Below are positions 52,331 to 60,658 of a stretch of 64,000 nucleotides of DNA, piece after piece. How positions within the stretch are numbered: the first letter of the stretch is position 1; every line of letters starts with the position of its first letter. Below the pieces are notes generated by a model. The model worked only from the letters and a program-made list of their open reading frames with translations, searched no databases and was not told the DNA's origin. This stretch comes from Bdellovibrio bacteriovorus W. GTDB lineage: Bacteria; Bdellovibrionota; Bdellovibrionia; Bdellovibrionales; Bdellovibrionaceae. The translations under genes and the position numbers were made by a program. The stretch covers positions 2,170,001 to 2,234,000 of the forward strand of contig CP002190.1 of NCBI GenBank assembly GCA_000525675.1, in the 5' to 3' direction.

Positions 52331-52969
52331 TTATTTTCGTACGTAGCGCAAGTGTGTGGCTTTGGGGCTGTCTAGGACTTTTTCGATTTTGAATTGTGGC
52401 ATGGGGTCTTTCATGTTTTCGAAAAGGCGACGGCCTCCTCCGAAGATGACCGGGACTAAGGCGATTTCTAGTTCTTCGACGACCCCTAAGTTTAGGTATT
52501 GTTGAATCACGTCGGCACCGCCTGAGATTCTGATATCTTTTTCACCCGCCGCCTTGCGAGCTAATTCGAGTGCGTGTTCGGGGCCTTCGTTTACAAAGTA
52601 GAATGTGGTTCCCCCGGGGCGTACCCAAGGCTCGCGTTTTTCATGAGTCAGAACATAAACGGGACCGTGAAAGGGGGCTTCTTCCGGCCAAGAAATTTCG
52701 CCAGCATCGAATATGCGCTTTCCCATAATGTTGGCGCCTATACGCTCGGCAGTCTTTTTAAAGAGATCATTCACTGGGCCTGTTTCTCCACCTTTACCGA
52801 ATTGAAGATTCTCGCGAAAGTATTGCAGCCCGATCGCCCACCCCATGAGCTCTCCCCACTTCGCAGCCCAGTTTTTATATTCTGGAGTGTTCCAATTTTC
52901 GAGAGTCATTCCCTCAGGTGCCATATAACCATCAAGACTCAATCCGATATTCACAAAGACCTTGCTCAT
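52331..52969 (-). CDS. RibD C-terminal/dihydrofolate-reductase-like protein
   Basis: A 212-residue protein of the RibD_C/DHFR superfamily: NIGLSLDGYMAPEG, NIMGKRIFDAGE, ISGGADVIQQYL and IALVPVIFGGGRRLF. It likely reduces a small pteridine-like or other substrate with NADPH. Stand-alone members of this family are common and mostly uncharacterised. ATG 52969 follows AGGGG; an upstream frame to 52993 adds 8 residues. The gene is bracketed by two inverted copies of a long structured repeat (52104-52227 and 53204-53350), so the block could have been acquired or moved as a unit. Confidence 0.85.
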   Translation of the reverse strand: MSKVFVNIGLSLDGYMAPEGMTLENWNTPEYKNWAAKWGELMGWAIGLQYFRENLQFGKGGETGPVNDLFKKTAERIGANIMGKRIFDAGEISWPEEAPFHGPVYVLTHEKREPWVRPGGTTFYFVNEGPEHALELARKAAGEKDIRISGGADVIQQYLNLGVVEELEIALVPVIFGGGRRLFENMKDPMPQFKIEKVLDSPKATHLRYVRK

Positions 52970-53203
52970 AGTTTTTCCCCTATAAGCACTCATGCTGTCT
53001 CAATCAAAAATAGCTGACAATATTTTTCCTTAAGAACTTCATCTTGTAATTTTACGCCTGCAAGCACACAAAAAATTCATCAAAAAATTCCTGCAAGGAC
53101 GAATCTACTTAGCTATCAAGTCGCTGAACACGAGATGAAAGAAAGAATTTTTATTAAGCTCTCTGAAAAACAAGAAAAACATAAAGCAACAACGGCGACG
53201 ATT

Positions 53204-53350
53204 CCCCAGAAGGGGGGAGAGGGATCTTTAACGGAGTCGGCCTCTGCCAAGCAGGAGGCGTTCCGCCGTAGCGCTAGCGAAGGCGGATGGCAGCAAGCCC
53301 ATGGATGGGCGCGCCGACGGAGGTAAAGAGCCCTCTCTCCCCTTCTGGGG
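53204..53350 (-). repeat. Long structured repeat, copy B (inverted)
   Basis: Outer arms of 20 bp (CCCCAGAAGGGGGGAGAGGG at 53204-53223 with its complement at 53331-53350, one G-U pair) extend by 6 bp after one mismatch. An inner 6-bp stem (53236-53241 / 53313-53318) and three small hairpins are seen (about 53241-53258, the CCGCC...GGCGG stem, and GCCCATGGATGGGC). Read on the minus strand, 53300-53241 matches copy A's core with few differences and an insertion of about 11 nt in the hairpin loop. The arms share no sequence with copy A, yet are also complementary. Confidence 0.75.
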
Positions 53351-53380
53351 AGTTCACCGAGAGCTCCGTCCTACGCAAGG

Positions 53381-54583
53381 TTAAAGTTTTCGCGTACGAA
53401 TACTTCGTCCAAGATTACTGATCGAATCACATAGAATATCCGCGTGCCCCGAGTCGACGTCCATGACGAGGTAACCAATTTTTTCATCCGTCGCTAAGTA
53501 CTGACCTTCGATATTGGCTCCTGCTTGAGAAATCAAACCATTGATCTCCCCTAGAACCCCTGGTTCATTACGATGTACATTCACAAGACGCGAAGCCCCC
53601 GGGCGAATAGGTAAATCAACATTCGGAAAATTAACAGCCCCTGCCGATGAACCAATTTTTAAAAACTTTCTAAAGCTCTCAGAAACTTCAATCCCGATAG
53701 CATACTGAGCCTCTTCAGTACTTCCCCCGATATGTGGAGTCAGTATGACATTGTTAAGATTTTGCAGAGGAGACTGAAAAGGATCTTTGTTTGAAGCTGG
53801 CTCTTCTGGAAAAACGTCAATCGCACAGCCTGCAATTTTATTTTCCAGCAAGGCACTGGCTAAAGCTTCAATCACAACGACAGAGCCACGACTGGCATTG
53901 ATCAAATAGCTGCCCTCTTTCATAATTGAAAGTTCGCGGGCACCGATCATGTCTTTGGTATCTAATGTTTCGGGAACATGCAAAGTCACAAAATCTGACA
54001 TTGCTAATAGCTCATCCAAATTTGCTACCGATTGCGCATTCCCTAGTGGTAATTTTTTAATAACATCGTAAAAGCAAACTCGCAGTCCCATAGCTTCGGC
54101 TAAGACACTCACCTGACTACCGATATGACCATATCCAACAATCCCCAAAGTCTTACCACGAACCTCATGAGCTCCTTCAGCGGACTTTACCCACTCTCCA
54201 CGATGAGCCTTGGTATTGCGATCTCCTAATTGACGAGAAAGAGCGATCATCTCTCCGATAACCAACTCAGCCACTGAGCGTGTGTTCGAATGAGGTGCAT
54301 TGAAAACAGGAATTCCTAAATCACGTGCAGCCTCAAGATGAACTTGATTGGTCCCTATGCAAAAACACCCAATTCCGTGTAGGTGTGGGTTTTCTTTCAA
54401 AACCTTTTCAGTGATCTGTGTTTTTGAGCGAATTCCGAGAACTTGATACTTCGGCAAGAGTGACAAAAGCTCATCCTCTGAAGGAGCATAACTCAGGGAG
54501 TCTACCAGAAACCCTTCGGCTTCCAGATTCTTTTTAGCCATTGGATGAATGTTTTCTACAAGAAGGATTTTTAGAGCGGTCAT
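53381..54583 (-). CDS. serA: D-3-phosphoglycerate dehydrogenase with ACT domain
   Basis: A 400-residue cytoplasmic enzyme, first step of serine synthesis. It has the NAD-binding GYGHIGSQ, the catalytic residues in INASRGSV (Arg), FPEEPAS (Glu) and LTPHIGGST (His), and a C-terminal ACT domain (about 330-400; NVHRNEPGVLGEINGLI) for serine feedback. The length and layout match the E. coli type. AGGAGG lies just before the ATG. It is monocistronic, and repeat copy B lies 31 nt beyond its stop. Confidence 0.95.
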   Translation of the reverse strand: MTALKILLVENIHPMAKKNLEAEGFLVDSLSYAPSEDELLSLLPKYQVLGIRSKTQITEKVLKENPHLHGIGCFCIGTNQVHLEAARDLGIPVFNAPHSNTRSVAELVIGEMIALSRQLGDRNTKAHRGEWVKSAEGAHEVRGKTLGIVGYGHIGSQVSVLAEAMGLRVCFYDVIKKLPLGNAQSVANLDELLAMSDFVTLHVPETLDTKDMIGARELSIMKEGSYLINASRGSVVVIEALASALLENKIAGCAIDVFPEEPASNKDPFQSPLQNLNNVILTPHIGGSTEEAQYAIGIEVSESFRKFLKIGSSAGAVNFPNVDLPIRPGASRLVNVHRNEPGVLGEINGLISQAGANIEGQYLATDEKIGYLVMDVDSGHADILCDSISNLGRSIRTRKL

Positions 54584-54665
54584 CAGCGCCTCCTACGCCT
54601 ATTCTAACTCAGTTCAAGAGGAGTACAAAAGTTAAAACACTCTCTAAAGACGAACCAGACTGACC

Positions 54666-56072
54666 ATGCGCAACAATGGTAGTCAAAGTCACAATCCGCA
54701 GGACAGACTATTGTTTATGGCAATAACTCGAGTTTTTTCTCTACTTATCGTGGATGACGATCCCCTGGTTCATCAGTCCTTAAAAATGGCTCTTCCTGCG
54801 CACTGGAAAGTTTTCTCGGCTATGCGCCTAGAAGCCATTCAATACGAAAGATTCTATCACGCTGCGTTCGTAGATATGCACCTTGAGCCTGATGCTAAAA
54901 AAGCAGCTGGCCCCCAAGTGATTGCAGAACTGATGAAGCACAATCAACAGCTCGAAGTTGTTGCTATGTCAGGAGACCTCAGCCTTCCTCTGATGGAGAG
55001 TTGTCTTAAAGCCGGTGCTCAAAGATTTTTAGGCAAGCCCCTCACTCCCGAAGAAGTTCATCTTGTCTTGGCAAAAATTGAAGCTCTTTGGGATCTTCGC
55101 AATATCGACTCTCAATCAGACCGCAATAAAGCTCACTGGGTCGGTGGCTCTGAAGCTTCCGTAAAAATAAAAAAACGAATCGCCGAACTTCGCGGTGAAT
55201 CCAACAGCATTCTTATCGAAGGCGAAACTGGAACTGGTAAAGAAGTTGTTTCACGCATGCTTAATCAGCAAGAGGGTAACCGTCCCTTTATCGCCGTCAA
55301 CTTAGCAAGTATCCCAGAGCACCTCTTTGAATCTGAAATGTTTGGCCACCTCAAAGGCGCCTTCACGGGTGCCGAGCAAAACAAAATGGGCCTTGCCGAA
55401 GCAGCCAACGGAGGGGATCTTTTTTTAGACGAGATCGAAGCACTTCCTCTTTCTCAGCAAGCCAAACTGCTGCGCTTTTTAGAAAGTGGAGAAATTCGCA
55501 AAGTAGGTGCGAAAGAAACCACCACTGTGCAAACACGCGTGATCGCTGCCAGCAATAAGCCTCTCGAAAAAATGGTCCGTGATGGAGAGTTTCGCGAAGA
55601 CCTTTTGTACCGTTTGTCATCTCAAAAGATTCAACTTCCACCACTTCGTGACAGATTGAGCGATATTGCAGAGCTTGCGCAGTTTTTTCTGGAGGCCGAG
55701 CGTCCTCGTCGCAATAAAGCATTTGCCGAAGATGGGTTAACAGCGTTACAAAACTACAAGTGGCCTGGCAACATTCGAGAGTTAAAGAGGGTTTGTGAGC
55801 AACTCAGCCTGACTTCCCCTTTACCTGTGATTCGCGCCCAAGACGTGCATAAATGGATTCAGCCGTCTTTAAGCCCTCAAGCTTCTACTTTAAACCCTTT
55901 GGATTTGAACAAAGGTTTAACTGCGCTCTTGGCAGAGCATGAAGCGATGATTATTAAAACTTGCCTTCAGGGCACCAAGGATGTGGAAGAAGCTGCCCGC
56001 CAATTGCAAATCTCCCGTTCAAGTCTTTATAAAAAAATTAAGGACTATAAGTTAGAAGAGGAATTAGTATAA
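54666..56072 (+). CDS. Sigma-54-dependent NtrC-family response regulator
   Basis: A 468-residue regulator with an N-terminal receiver (LLIVDDDPLV, phospho-Asp in AFVDMHLEP, K in LGKPLT). The AAA+ sigma-54 activator domain has Walker A GETGTGKE (about 188), GAFTGA (about 233), which contacts sigma-54, and Walker B GGDLFLDEIE. A Fis-type helix-turn-helix ends the protein (DVEEAARQLQISRSSLYKKI). Two starts are possible, ATG 54666 and ATG 54717; neither has a strong ribosome site, and the later one begins just before the receiver. It heads a run of overlapping genes through 59525, so it may autoregulate phospholipid and membrane genes. The cognate kinase is not linked. Confidence 0.92.
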   Translation: MRNNGSQSHNPQDRLLFMAITRVFSLLIVDDDPLVHQSLKMALPAHWKVFSAMRLEAIQYERFYHAAFVDMHLEPDAKKAAGPQVIAELMKHNQQLEVVAMSGDLSLPLMESCLKAGAQRFLGKPLTPEEVHLVLAKIEALWDLRNIDSQSDRNKAHWVGGSEASVKIKKRIAELRGESNSILIEGETGTGKEVVSRMLNQQEGNRPFIAVNLASIPEHLFESEMFGHLKGAFTGAEQNKMGLAEAANGGDLFLDEIEALPLSQQAKLLRFLESGEIRKVGAKETTTVQTRVIAASNKPLEKMVRDGEFREDLLYRLSSQKIQLPPLRDRLSDIAELAQFFLEAERPRRNKAFAEDGLTALQNYKWPGNIRELKRVCEQLSLTSPLPVIRAQDVHKWIQPSLSPQASTLNPLDLNKGLTALLAEHEAMIIKTCLQGTKDVEEAARQLQISRSSLYKKIKDYKLEEELV

Positions 56073-56073
56073 A

Positions 56074-57018
56074 ATGGACTTATTTGATTTTACGTTCCCG
56101 ATTCGCATCTCAATTCCCACCGCGTGGGAAAGTCATATCTACCGCCAAACTGTTTTGATTGTACTTTCTATTATTTTTGTCTCTGCCGCGATTATTTTCA
56201 TTTTCAGAAAGAAGAACTATTACTTCGTTCAATCATGGGCCAGCATCAAAAGTTGGATCGTAGCAGCTCCCTTACTCTTCCTGACCATGGGCCTACCAGA
56301 GCCTTGGCCTCTCGTCTTCCTCACAGGTCTTGCCATCGTGGGTGCAAAGATCTTTTTTCAAATCATGGGGATGTTCCATCGTAGCTATTTTGTTCTTATT
56401 TGTTACGCGGGAATTATCGGCCTTGGTATTTCAGCATGGTATGATCGCTTAGATATCTATAACGCTATGCCAATGATCGTTCTGGGCGTGAGCTGCCTCG
56501 TGCCTCTGGTGCGCAATTCTTATAAGCGCATGATTCAGTACATGTCGCTCACTCTTTTAGCTTTTATTTTCCTTGGCTGGTCTTTCATGCACTTGGGATT
56601 AATTTTAAAATTCCCTAATGGAATTTACCAAGTCATGTACTTAATTATTCTGACAGAGTTCTGTGATAATACGAACTTAGCCATGGGTCGTTACTTTGGT
56701 GGCTGGAGATTGTTTCCTAAAATCAATCCTCGTCGTACCGTCGGCTCTACAGCGGTTTCGGTTCTTTTGACTCTCTTCTTAGCAGGCTCTATGCGCTTCT
56801 TACTTCCTGATGGCTCTGATAAATACTGGCTCGCTTCAGGATTAGTCGCTTCACTTGGTGGCTTTGTCGGCGATCTAGTGATGACCGTGATTCGTAGAGA
56901 CGCAGGAATGAAAACCGTGGGACCGTTCATTATTGGCCGAGGCGACTTCCTTCACCGCATGGATCGTTTGATCTTTGTAGCACCGATTTATTATTACGTT
57001 ATGACGGTGCTTCTATGA
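56074..57018 (+). CDS. CdsA-like phosphatidate cytidylyltransferase
   Basis: A 314-residue inner-membrane protein with about eight helices. The C-terminal motif VIRRDAGMKTVGPFIIGRGDFLHRMDR resembles the CdsA signature, with altered residues (RR for KR, GRGDFLHR for GHGGxxDR). It would make CDP-diacylglycerol from phosphatidate and CTP. Variation at the signature leaves real activity or substrate uncertain. It starts 1 nt after the regulator stop and its stop overlaps the plsC start by 4 nt (ATGA). The next gene is an acyltransferase, fitting a phospholipid-synthesis unit. Confidence 0.82.
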   Translation: MDLFDFTFPIRISIPTAWESHIYRQTVLIVLSIIFVSAAIIFIFRKKNYYFVQSWASIKSWIVAAPLLFLTMGLPEPWPLVFLTGLAIVGAKIFFQIMGMFHRSYFVLICYAGIIGLGISAWYDRLDIYNAMPMIVLGVSCLVPLVRNSYKRMIQYMSLTLLAFIFLGWSFMHLGLILKFPNGIYQVMYLIILTEFCDNTNLAMGRYFGGWRLFPKINPRRTVGSTAVSVLLTLFLAGSMRFLLPDGSDKYWLASGLVASLGGFVGDLVMTVIRRDAGMKTVGPFIIGRGDFLHRMDRLIFVAPIYYYVMTVLL

Positions 57019-57794
57019 AAGATTGGTACTACGAAAACGATCAGTGGACCAAGCTCCCTGCTTATTTAAAACATCTTCCTTTATTCACAAGACACTTGGA
57101 TATGTTCAGTGTCTTTATGCGATTTCTTTGGTCGATCTTTCTAAAAAATATCTGCTTTAAGTTCTATATTCGCTTAAAAGTTAAAGGCACTCCTTTTAAA
57201 GAAATTTATCGAACTCATCCAAAGCTCATTATTATCAGCAATCACGCCAGTCACTTGGATGCCGTTTCTATTGCAGCGTCAATTCCCCGTCGCTACTGGC
57301 TGAATTTATATATCGCAGCCGCCAAGGATTATTTCTTTTCAAATCCTCTATTTACTTTCTTCAGTAAACACTGCCTCGGCGCCATTCCGATTGATCGCAA
57401 GGATCGCAAAGGTGAAGCTATCAATTTAATTTTGAAGCTTCTCACAGAGCTTCCGCGTATGTGGCTGATCATTTTCCCAGAAGGCACTCGTTCAAAAGAT
57501 GGTAAAATACAAACCTTTAAGCGCGGTGTTTCTATTTTTTCTGAAAGAACACAGACCCCTCTACTCTTTACCTACCTCGAAGGGAATAATGAGTTATGGC
57601 CCAAAGGGCAACCCATTCCCCTACCTGGAAAGTTAGTTCTTCACGTGGGCCCGGTTCACCCTCCAGGTCCGATTCAAGATGTGTATACTCACTACAAACA
57701 GTGGGTCTTAACGATCAATCCGAATGCCTTCCCTGCTGAGGAGCCGGCTCCTGAAACAACGGAAGAAAAAAAGGAGGATTTAGAAAATGAATAA
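57015..57794 (+). CDS. 1-acyl-glycerol-3-phosphate acyltransferase (PlsC-like)
   Basis: A 259-residue membrane-associated acyltransferase. The catalytic HX4D motif is in SNHASHLDAVS and the acceptor-binding FPEGTRSKDGK is further on. It acylates lysophosphatidate to phosphatidate, the substrate for the CdsA-like enzyme encoded just upstream. The start overlaps that gene by 4 nt, and its own end overlaps the MBL gene by 8 nt. A Pro/Glu-rich tail (EEPAPETTEEKKEDLENE) is appended. The two enzymes would give a local CDP-diacylglycerol branch. Confidence 0.9.
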   Translation: MKDWYYENDQWTKLPAYLKHLPLFTRHLDMFSVFMRFLWSIFLKNICFKFYIRLKVKGTPFKEIYRTHPKLIIISNHASHLDAVSIAASIPRRYWLNLYIAAAKDYFFSNPLFTFFSKHCLGAIPIDRKDRKGEAINLILKLLTELPRMWLIIFPEGTRSKDGKIQTFKRGVSIFSERTQTPLLFTYLEGNNELWPKGQPIPLPGKLVLHVGPVHPPGPIQDVYTHYKQWVLTINPNAFPAEEPAPETTEEKKEDLENE

Positions 57795-58689
57795 TTCCAT
57801 CGAATCTATTCAACTAAAAATCGGTCCCTATGAAATCTGCCCAGTGCCCACAGGCGAGTTTGCCTTAGACGGCGGTGCCATGTTTGGGACCGTGCCTAAA
57901 GTTTTATGGGAGCGCACCAATCCTGCGGATGATAAGAATCGCATTCCTATGGAAGCTCGTGCTTTATTATTAAAATCAAATGGTCTTAATATTTTAATTG
58001 ATACTGGAAACGGATCTGACTTTGTTCTTAAGTACGGCGAAAAGTTAGGTACTAAATTTTCCGAGATGTATGCCATTGACCAAAATGGCCCATCTCTTAT
58101 GAAGTCCTTGAACAAACACGGCGTAAAGCCAGAGGATATCCACCACGTCATCATCACTCATTTACACTTTGACCACGCTGGTGGCGCAACAACAGAGCGT
58201 CAGGGAGAACTTGCTCCGACATTCCCAAACGCCACTTATTGGGTGCAGAAAAAGAATCTTGAAACAGCTCGCCACCCCAACTTAAGAGAAAAAGCGAGTT
58301 ATTACGCTGCGAATTTTGAGCCTCTCGAAAAAGCTGGCGTTCTTAAAGTGATCGACGGCGCCCAAGAGATTCTTCCAGGTATTTCTGTCTTCATTTCAAA
58401 TGGCCACACCGAGGGACAACAGATTGTTAAGGTCACTGATGGTACGAACACTTTGCTTTATTGCGCCGACATGGTGCCTACGAGCACCCACGTTCGCACA
58501 CCATGGCTTATGGGTTACGACTTACAGCCCTTGGTTCTGATGGAAGAAAAGAAAGAGCACCTTAGCAAAGCGGCCGACGAAAATTGGTATCTGTTTTTTG
58601 AACATGATCCCTATTGTGATGCGGCTCTTATCGAGCGCAGTGGCAGTGACTTTGCTGTAAAATCACGAGTGGTATTTCAAAACCCATGA
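57787..58689 (+). CDS. MBL-fold hydrolase (lactonase/quinolone-hydrolase-like)
   Basis: A 300-residue metallo-beta-lactamase-fold protein. Metal ligands are in ITHLHFDHAGG (HxHxDH), the SNGHTEGQ loop and the CADMVPTSTHV segment. It has no signal peptide and is probably cytoplasmic. The fold resembles AHL lactonases and related hydrolases, but the substrate is unknown. AAGGAGG precedes its ATG within the end of plsC. Its end overlaps the YihY gene by 4 nt. Its presence in a lipid operon may mean that it hydrolyses a lipid by-product, which is inference. Confidence 0.87.
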   Translation: MNNSIESIQLKIGPYEICPVPTGEFALDGGAMFGTVPKVLWERTNPADDKNRIPMEARALLLKSNGLNILIDTGNGSDFVLKYGEKLGTKFSEMYAIDQNGPSLMKSLNKHGVKPEDIHHVIITHLHFDHAGGATTERQGELAPTFPNATYWVQKKNLETARHPNLREKASYYAANFEPLEKAGVLKVIDGAQEILPGISVFISNGHTEGQQIVKVTDGTNTLLYCADMVPTSTHVRTPWLMGYDLQPLVLMEEKKEHLSKAADENWYLFFEHDPYCDAALIERSGSDFAVKSRVVFQNP

Positions 58690-59525
58690 CACAAAAACTA
58701 CGCGTCCACAACCTAATTGAAATTCTTCGCGGAGTCCTTCAACAAATGCGCGATGGAGAACTTGCACTAGTAGCAAGCTCTCTTGCATTTTCTACGGCAA
58801 TGGCCCTCGTTCCGTTCTTGGCCGTTGTTCTTGCAACTTTTCAATCCATTGGCGGACTCGAAGCTCTTTATCCCAAAGTAGAAACTCTGCTTCTGCGAAA
58901 TTTAACGGAAGCCGTTGGCTCTGACGTTACAAAGTTCATTCGAATCTTTATTAAAAACATCAACGCCGGAAAACTTGGAACGACAGGTGCGATCTTCCTA
59001 TTCATCACCTCTATCCGTCTTCTTCATGATATGGAAGTCGGTGTCAATCGAGTGTGGAACCAGCGCACGACCCGTCCTTTCTATAAACGCTTGATGTATC
59101 AATGGGGATTAATGCTTGCGATTCCAATTTTACTGGCCGTGTATTTCGGTTTTCTCTCCATGGAACAGTTAAAATTTGTGCGCAGCTACGTTCCCCCAAG
59201 TGCCTCCAATAGCTTACTCCTGATCGGTATTTTGTTTTTCACTTACAAAGTCGTGCCTGATGCCAATGTACGATCTAAGTATGCCTTTTGGAGCGCGATA
59301 CTATCAGCAGGCGTCTTATACATAGTCCATAAAAGTTATTCTCTCTTGGCAGTTAAGTTTTTCTCATACAATAAAATTTATGGATCTTTTGCCGCGATCC
59401 CAATGTTACTCATTTGGATTCTTACGATGTGGTATGTGATCCTGGGTGGCGTGGCTCTCTCAGCAGCCCTGCAGAAACGCCTAGAAGAGATGGATGAAAC
59501 AAATAAAGTTTTAGGAGATAAATAG
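58686..59525 (+). CDS. YihY/BrkB-family inner membrane protein
   Basis: A 279-residue membrane protein with about six helices, of the YihY/BrkB/RNase BN-like family: MRDGELALVASSLAFSTAMALVPFLAV at the start, VNRVWNQRTTRPFYKRL in the middle and FFSYNKIYGSFAAIPMLLIWI at the end. The RNase BN name is historical. Transport or flippase-like functions have been suggested for the family, but nothing is settled. It is the last gene of the five-gene operon from 54666, and its start overlaps the MBL gene (ATGA). A terminator follows immediately. Confidence 0.9.
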   Translation: MTQKLRVHNLIEILRGVLQQMRDGELALVASSLAFSTAMALVPFLAVVLATFQSIGGLEALYPKVETLLLRNLTEAVGSDVTKFIRIFIKNINAGKLGTTGAIFLFITSIRLLHDMEVGVNRVWNQRTTRPFYKRLMYQWGLMLAIPILLAVYFGFLSMEQLKFVRSYVPPSASNSLLLIGILFFTYKVVPDANVRSKYAFWSAILSAGVLYIVHKSYSLLAVKFFSYNKIYGSFAAIPMLLIWILTMWYVILGGVALSAALQKRLEEMDETNKVLGDK

Positions 59526-59551
59526 GACCTTGCAGAAGGTCCTTTCATTTT
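59524..59551 (+). terminator. Terminator of regulator-lipid operon
   Basis: An 8-bp stem (AGGACCTT / AAGGTCCT) with a 4-nt loop and a T-rich tail. It overlaps the last base of the YihY stop region. Confidence 0.75.
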
Positions 59552-59622
59552 GGCTCATTTTAATCCGTACAACTATAAGTTCGAGATTATCTTTGATAGC
59601 ATTAAGACATCAGGAGGTCCCT

Positions 59623-60051
59623 ATGAAGACCCTAGATCAGTGGCTCAGCGAATACAGTCAGAGTCACCAGAACCTCACTAATCAAAAGATTCATAAGTTT
59701 TGTGTTCCTGCCATTTTCTTTTCTATTTTGGGAATGCTTTGGAGTATCCCTGCTGGGGCTTTAAATATCGCACTGATTGCCTTAGGTGTGGTGATGCCGT
59801 TTTATATTCTCTTAGGTAAGCGTGCCTTAATGCTCGTCTTACCGCAAATTCTTATCTATGGAGCTTTACTCTATGCTTGGGAACAATCGCCATTCAAAGA
59901 GCAGATGTTTTGGGCGTGTCTGGGTATTTTTGTAGTCGCGTGGATAGGGCAATTTATTGGGCATAAAATCGAAGGCAAGAAACCATCGTTTTTTAAAGAT
60001 CTGCAGTTTCTCTTAATTGGTCCACTCTGGATTATTAAAGGCTCCCCTTAG
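59623..60051 (+). CDS. Mpo1-like (DUF962/YGL010w) membrane protein
   Basis: A 142-residue protein with about three to four helices. It begins LDQWLSEYSQSHQNLTNQKIHKFCVP and has GHKIEGKKPSFFKDLQFLLIGP near the end. These His-containing blocks are the signature of the yeast Mpo1 family, an iron-dependent dioxygenase of 2-hydroxy fatty acids. AGGAGG lies 6 nt before ATG 59623; an upstream frame (from 59530) is unlikely. Bacterial homologues are often annotated only as DUF962. Fatty-acid processing is inferred by family. Confidence 0.85.
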   Translation: MKTLDQWLSEYSQSHQNLTNQKIHKFCVPAIFFSILGMLWSIPAGALNIALIALGVVMPFYILLGKRALMLVLPQILIYGALLYAWEQSPFKEQMFWACLGIFVVAWIGQFIGHKIEGKKPSFFKDLQFLLIGPLWIIKGSP

Positions 60052-60066
60052 AGGAGCCTTTTTTAT
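60038..60066 (+). terminator. Rho-independent terminator
   Basis: The stem AAAGGCTCC / GGAGCCTTT is followed by a T run. It ends the Mpo1-like gene and stands between it and the converging GDT1-family gene. Confidence 0.85.
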
Positions 60067-60068
60067 TT

Positions 60069-60626
60069 CTATTGCAGTCCCATCAAAATAGCGATTCCAA
60101 AAACCATAAAGAGGATACAAGCTGCGACTCTCACCCACTTCATTGGAATGCGGCGAAGAAGTTTTTCCCCTAGAAAAATGGCCAATGCATTAGAGCCCAT
60201 CATTCCCGCTGTACTACCTAACGTCACGATCCAAGGGTCCGCAAAACGCGCACCAAGTGCGATAGTCGCCAATTGCGTTTTGTCACCCATTTCGGCAATG
60301 AAGAAAGCAATCACAGTTGTTAGAAAAACACCAAAGCGTCCAGAAGATTTAATCTCTTCTTCCTTATCAGGAACAAGAATCCACAATCCGAAAGCAAAGA
60401 ATGTAAACGCCAAGCCCCACGTCAAATAGCGCGGCTCCAGTAAGGAGGCTACCCAACCACCGGCCCAGGATGCCAAAGCATGGTTAAGGATAGTTGCGAC
60501 GAAAACTCCCCCTAAGATCACCCAAGGCTGTCTGTAACGACTGACCAAGAGTAGTGATAAAAGCTGAGTTTTATCTCCCATCTCGCCTGCAAACACTAAT
60601 AAGAATGAATTAATAAAAGCTTCCAA
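60069..60626 (-). CDS. TMEM165/GDT1-family (UPF0016) cation transporter, probable Mn exporter
   Basis: A 185-residue inner-membrane protein with six helices. Two copies of the family motif E-x-G-D-K-T-Q are visible (FAGEMGDKTQ near the start, IAEMGDKTQ near residue 113). Bacterial members such as MneA export Mn(II), probably by exchange with protons. Both motifs are intact. The start is TTG 60626, with GAGGA 5 nt upstream; that ribosome site is held in a hairpin (60632-60658). It converges on the Mpo1-like gene and is monocistronic. Confidence 0.9.
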   Translation of the reverse strand: MEAFINSFLLVFAGEMGDKTQLLSLLLVSRYRQPWVILGGVFVATILNHALASWAGGWVASLLEPRYLTWGLAFTFFAFGLWILVPDKEEEIKSSGRFGVFLTTVIAFFIAEMGDKTQLATIALGARFADPWIVTLGSTAGMMGSNALAIFLGEKLLRRIPMKWVRVAACILFMVFGIAILMGLQ

Positions 60627-60631
60627 ATTGT

Positions 60632-60658
60632 CCTCACTTCTTTTCTTGCGCCGTGAGG
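60632..60658 (-). promoter_or_regulatory. Hairpin masking the ribosome site of the GDT1-family gene
   Basis: On the minus strand CCTCAC (60658-60653) can pair with GTGAGG (60637-60632), which contains the ribosome-binding GAGG for the TTG start at 60626. The loop is 15 nt. Such pairing would lower translation. A yybP-ykoY Mn riboswitch would be expected ahead of this family, but its GGGGAGUA core was not found. Confidence 0.4.

Noticed and set aside
53135-53326. A 63-codon plus-strand ORF (Ala/Arg/Gly-rich end)
   Set aside because: Most of it lies inside repeat copy B and its composition reflects the hairpins; it has no ribosome site.
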